A program made the translations under genes and the position numbers. 64,000 nt of DNA, taken from contig NW_026622897.1 of the NCBI RefSeq assembly GCF_023065955.2, positions 1,865,001-1,929,000 of the forward strand, given 5' to 3'. Shown one piece after another: positions 59,635 through 64,000 of the stretch (position 1 is its first letter; each line of letters starts with the position of its first letter). The DNA comes from Ursus arctos (lineage: Eukaryota > Chordata > Mammalia > Carnivora > Ursidae). Under the pieces are notes generated by a model. It had not been told where the DNA came from and did not search any database. It saw only the letters and a list, made by a program, of their open reading frames with translations.

Positions 59635-62329
59635 AGAGCGGCCTTCCGAGAATTGAGGGAGGGAAGTGGAGGACTTAGGTGGCACCAGAAACACGTCCGC
59701 AAGGCCACGTTTCTTATCTGCTGAGCCAGTTCTTCGATTTACTGTTTCATAACTTCCCTTCTAGCCTATCTCCTCAAAAACACAGAAGGAACCGATATTA
59801 AGAAAAATTTATATAAATATACTAGAGCCAGGCTGCAAGCGTTATTCTTGCATGAAGTTAAAGCAACAGATGGACAGTTAAGAGTAAAACAGAAACAAAG
59901 ATATTCTCTGTTCAAACACCGCCAACTGCCATGACTCGGTATCCATGGTATCCAGAGCAGTAATTGACGAAGACCCATCTCATTGCTATTCCATAAGCTC
60001 TCGGACTTTATGTCCCATATGGCAAGGTCTCCACTGTCAGAGCCTCATTAAGTGTCTGGCCTCAAAGTCTCTTCATTAATACAAGAAACCATAACAGGGC
60101 TTGCTCTTTTTCTCTCAGTGTTTAATAATGAAGTTTTGTGAAAAATGCAAAAACCTTTCCGGGCACCTAACTCTTCACAGTGATTCAAGATAAATTGCTT
60201 TTAAAAAGCCATTTTGCAAAAACTCCAAAAGAACAGTGAGAACATACTGTTAAATGCTTTATTTTTCGAAAACCATTCTAAGTATCTTTCAAGTTATAGC
60301 TGATACTGTAAAGGACATGTGGAAATTTCAAATTCCCACTTGCTTTCTTCCCACAAAGCTTTCTAAGGCTTTGTGAAGGTCTAAAACACCTGGCAACCAA
60401 CCAGACGGTCCTGTAGGAAGCTCAGAGGAGAGGTGAATGCTTCAGCGTCCTTTAGCTGAAATGCCATGAAGATTAAGTGATGGTGACCGGTCGGAGGAAA
60501 TGCGTCACGTTCATTAACAGGTGGCCGAAATGATTTACGAGCACGTAGCTACGGTAAACCTGCTACATCTTTGACAGCAATTAAGACGCGCTGACTTATT
60601 TCATTTTCCCGAGATACAAATGAATCATCCCGTACACATTTGTGAGAAGCCTACTGCCTCCTGGACTCCATATGCACAGGAGCCTCCAAAGAAAACCAGT
60701 GGGCACTGTAGGGAGGCAAAGAAAGAAATCACGTTTAGCTTTAGAAGCCAACTGAAGCAAACGTTTCCTGAAGAACAGCGGGTCCCGCACCGCAGAGAGG
60801 TTAGGAAGGGGGCTGAGAATTTGTGGCCAGATGGAGGTGGTCGGTAACTTTGGCAGGAAGGACGGATGTTGTGGGTGAGGTGGAGACCAGAAGGTTCCTC
60901 TGAGGAAGTCAAGGGGTCTGTGGGAGGGAAGGGGAGAGGTAGGACTAGCAACTCTCTCAGGAAAGAATTCTTCCAGAGCATTCTACCTTCGTAGATGTAG
61001 GGGCTGTGAGAGCATCTGTGTTACTGTGGAAGTTACTGAGTATACACACATGTAGACGGGAATAATCTGTGGGAGGAAGAAAGTGAAGAAACTAGAGAGA
61101 ACAAGGATAACTCGAGAAACACAGTCCTCGCGTGCAAGGGAGCAGGGGGGCCTTAGGAGCAAGAATTCATGGCTTGTGGCTGGAGGTCCGGCAGAACATA
61201 CTGATGCAAACGCACATGAGCTGGGAGAGCTGATGGTGTGAGGACAGCTAGTCACCTCTACCTTCTAGTCTCACGGGACGTTAGAAGCAAGAGCACCAGC
61301 GAGGCCTGAGCGGAGGGTAAGGAGGGCCCAAAGACTGAGAGAATGAGACTCCTTCTGGAGCAAGAAAGACTAGACTGAGCAGGAAGGGGACTGACCTTCA
61401 GACCTTCCTGAAGGCCCACTTAAGCTTCCAGTTTCAGTATTTCAAGTAAGACTAGCTCTGCTGGGGGCCGCCCTGGACAGAAAGAACAGGGCCGGAGGAT
61501 CGCCGCAGAGTGCCCCCAACCCTGAGACTCTCACTGTAACAACAGGTGTGGATCTGGCAGGGGAAGCTTTCGCGGATGGATAAACCACACATCCATTCAA
61601 TTCACCACCACCAGTCCTCGCCCTCAGCCCCCAGAGCAGTTTTTAGGCTGAAAACAGGCTGCAAGCCGGGCAAAAAGAACAGAAGTTGGGTCTGTCCTTG
61701 CTATTTCCTCAGGCCATAGAGGTACTAATAAGCTGGGAACAGGCTGCAGATTAAAGCCAGGAAGAGGAACAGCCAGCAAGGGTGATCCAGCTCTCCATTA
61801 TTATGGAAACCACGGTCATTAACTCTCATAATCATTCAACAGAAGGGCGTGCCTAGTAGTAGCAGAAAAAAAAAGTTTGGTATTCAGGTATCGCCAGTAT
61901 GGTATTGAAGAGCACCTCACTCCCATAAAATGAGAAAAATTAATTTTAATTGTATTGACCATAAGGCCTCCAACATGAACTGAGAATTAGCTGACAAGGA
62001 CAGGCCAATTATTAAAGGCAATATATCAAATTCTACTCAAATGATCAGTGGGGTGCTCCAGGCACTGCTGTTCGTGACCTTTCTAGCTGACGCCTTCATT
62101 AATGATGTCTAAGAGGAGAGCCAGCATGGGAATGGATTTTCAGAAATGATTCTCCCCTAGGAGTTATTCCAAATGCAAGCTTCCAACATCACAGTAATAA
62201 CTTGAGTAGAAATGAATACAAAGGTTCTTGGGAAGATGTAAAATTCAAGACAGGCAATTATACAGTGAGATAACACAGATAGATGGGCAAAGTTCTAGGT
62301 GAAAACCTTAAAATAGTAGGATGGTGACA
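59635..62329. other. intron 1 sequence
   Basis: No gene, RNA or clear repeat was recognised. A purine-rich stretch runs from about 60780 to 61400. Confidence 0.4.
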
Positions 62330-62812
62330 GTAGCAGATATACCACCCCAAACTGCCCCTTTGACATACTGATTATTTTGAGTTAAAGTTACTTAAGAAAG
62401 AGCCACGGTGAGGAAAACCGTCCGGCCTCCTTCACCCCCTGAAAGCAGGAACAAATGTCCCACGCAGAAGGCACCGTCCTTTGGCAGGCAGAGTAGAAGG
62501 CATCCTTACCATCAGAGATAGGGACCTTAGTGCTCAGAACTAAGTATAAATAAACCTTGCTCCTTCTTTCCTAATTTGTTACCCCACACCCAAACTTCTT
62601 TGTCTTGCCAAATCTTTACAAATTTATTGTTTTCTTGTCTAAAAGATATAAAAGCTGCCTACTTTGGTCACTTCTTTGAGTCTCCTATTTTTACGGGCTT
62701 CCATACATACCCAATTAAATTAGTTTTTCTCATTAATCTGTCTTATGTCTAAGTATTAGATCAAAGAACCTAGAAGGGGAAATGGGAAAAATTTTCCTCC
62801 CCCTACAACGGT
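62330..62812 (+). mobile_element. old LTR-like element
   Basis: TATACCACCCCAAACTGCCCC start region, TAAAAGATATAAAAGCTGCC (TATA-like), TTTGAGTCTCC, TTAATCTGTCTTATGTC and the end GAACCTAGAAGGGG...CCTCCCCCTACAACGG. The layout is that of a solo LTR. It is similar in kind to 4395-4995. Confidence 0.55.
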
Positions 62813-63004
62813 GATTTGGGGGGGACCTCAATGATTATGCAGTCCCCAAATAGTTTTATTACTGACATTTATTGAATAAAAATGCCTGCCAGATATTATA
62901 AACACTACTGTTGTGTCTACAGAAAGTAATCAAATATAGTACAAGTATACAAATAGCCATATGCTTTTTTTTTTTTTTCAAAAAATTTAAAACACATTTT
63001 TTGG

Positions 63005-63305
63005 TATACGTTTTCAATTGGGGTAAAATTGACGTAACATAACATCAACCATTTTGAAGTGGACCACCCAGTGTCACAATGTGGTACCCAGATCCAGAAT
63101 GTTGTCATCACCCCAAAAGAAAACCGTGCACCCACGAGGCAGTTGCTCTGCGCACCCCCCCCCCCCCCATGATTCTCCTAGCCCCTGGTAACCACCAATC
63201 TGTGCTTCGTCTTTATGGAACTATGGATTCTGTATATTTCATCTAAACAGAATCACACAATATGTGGCCATTTGTGTCTGGCTTCATTCCCTTAGCACAG
63301 AGTTC
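63005..63305 (-). mobile_element. L1M-type LINE 3' region, reverse
   Basis: TTGGGGTAAAATTGACGTAAC, GGTAACCACCAATCTGTGCTTCG, CTAAACAGAATCACACAATATG and TGTCTGGCTTCATTCCCTTAGC are a reverse old L1 3' region. A C run at about 63157-63169 lies inside it. Confidence 0.8.
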
Positions 63306-64000
63306 GGAAGCAGGTGTCACTACTTCATTCTTTTCTGTGGCCAAAGGCAACGTGCTTTTGAGTGAAAGTGTGAACTTGCAAGCACGGCATGGGCCTCCCC
63401 CGCAGCACACAGAACCCAGCAGAAATCCAGTAAAACCCAGCCTATTCTGATTAATGACAACTCTTACGGACGGAAGAGCCAAAAAGTGCTTGTTTCGTTA
63501 ATCTTACTCTGAGGAATCATTCATGAAACTAAATAGAGAACCCTGTTAGAGAACCCTTTCTTTACTTAAGTGACATTTGGCTCTTTACTAATGAGACATA
63601 CAAACTCTTGGCTAATTACTGATGAACTGGAAACCTGGAATTCCTTAGCTAGAATGCAGAAGGTGCTCAGTAAATTTCGGTGGAGTGAATGCAATACGAA
63701 AAGAGGAAACTTTGGTTTTGTTTGTTTGGGCATTTTTTTTGCTATTTTTTCTCCCTGCCCATCTCGAGCTCATGCAATATGGGTGACGTGGCAGACGGAG
63801 CTGTTTCTCTTTCTGGTGTCAACCACATGGATTCTCACAATTTTCATGAACCTGCTTCTAAAACTGGTAACTGCCCACATCAGGGATGGGGCAACAGGTG
63901 GCCTTTCTACAGGATGTCCTGAATAGTCTATAGAAATAGTCAGAAAAGATCTTCCTTTCTCCTATTTTATCGACCTCTCCATTCTGTGGGAGCGTTATTC
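63306..64000. other. intron 1 sequence at the window end
   Basis: No gene or clear repeat was recognised. Frames at 63570-63926 lack homology. Confidence 0.4.

Larger units (their letters stand above)
1..64000 (-). other. PDGFD: PDGFD gene, internal part (intron 1 to intron 3)
   Basis: The whole window appears to lie inside PDGFD, read on the minus strand. Two coding exons (16051-16255 and 12943-13123) are separated by a 2.9 kb intron. Intron 3 runs off the low-coordinate end and intron 1 runs off the high-coordinate end. It is known that human PDGFD has a very long first intron that contains DDI1 on the opposite strand, and the same layout is seen here. The signal-peptide exon and the growth-factor-domain exons were looked for among the minus-strand frames and not found, so they should lie outside the window. 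Gene identity rests on the two exons and on the DDI1 linkage. Confidence 0.9.
16256..64000 (-). other. PDGFD: PDGFD intron 1 (partial)
   Basis: This is the sequence upstream of exon 2 on the minus strand. It contains the DDI1 gene on the opposite strand and many interspersed repeats, which are listed separately. Exon 1 is not found, so the intron is longer than the 47.7 kb shown. Confidence 0.85.

Noticed and set aside
16256..64000. PDGFD exon 1
   Set aside because: No minus-strand frame resembles the signal-peptide exon; it is expected beyond the window.

Overview
This is a window of mammalian nuclear DNA from a caniform carnivore. The evidence is at least fourteen tRNA-derived Can-SINE (SINEC) copies, several with clear target-site duplications, plus 3' ends of the carnivore L1 family. 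Some SINE copies carry a head like that of SINEs known from bears and the giant panda, so Ursidae is my best guess; this is inference. Nothing in the window is bacterial or viral in organisation. Older mammalian repeats (MIR, L2, MER5A, a Tigger-like DNA transposon, MaLR and other LTR relics, L1M) fill much of the rest.

The window lies inside one large gene, PDGFD (platelet-derived growth factor D), transcribed on the minus strand. Two coding exons are visible. Exon 2 (16051-16255) and exon 3 (12943-13123) join in frame through a split Arg codon, have GT-AG splice sites, and together encode the region around and including the CUB domain. Bases 1-12942 are the start of intron 3, 13124-16050 is intron 2, and 16256-64000 is part of the very long intron 1. 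Exon 1 (signal peptide) and the exons encoding the PDGF growth-factor domain are not in the window.

Nested in intron 1 on the opposite (plus) strand is an intact intronless gene, DDI1 (50309-51508, 399 codons). It encodes a ubiquitin-like domain, a helical domain and a retropepsin-like aspartic protease domain with an intact DSGA active site. This PDGFD/DDI1 nesting matches the arrangement known in human.

The two genes are unrelated in function: PDGF-D is a secreted ligand for PDGFR-beta, and DDI1 is an intracellular ubiquitin-linked protease. The remaining sequence is intron: SINE, LINE, LTR and DNA-transposon relics, simple repeats (notably a TG-rich array of about 460 bp at 48110-48570 and an AT array at 20397-20473), and a three-copy 54-bp minisatellite at 20051-20212. 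The other open reading frames are short and non-homologous as far as I can tell, or use non-ATG starts; I treat them as chance. I did not find a previously undescribed system. The points most worth a second look are the intact DDI1 with its open upstream frame, the minisatellite, the TG array inside an L2 copy, and a few clean retroposon insertions.
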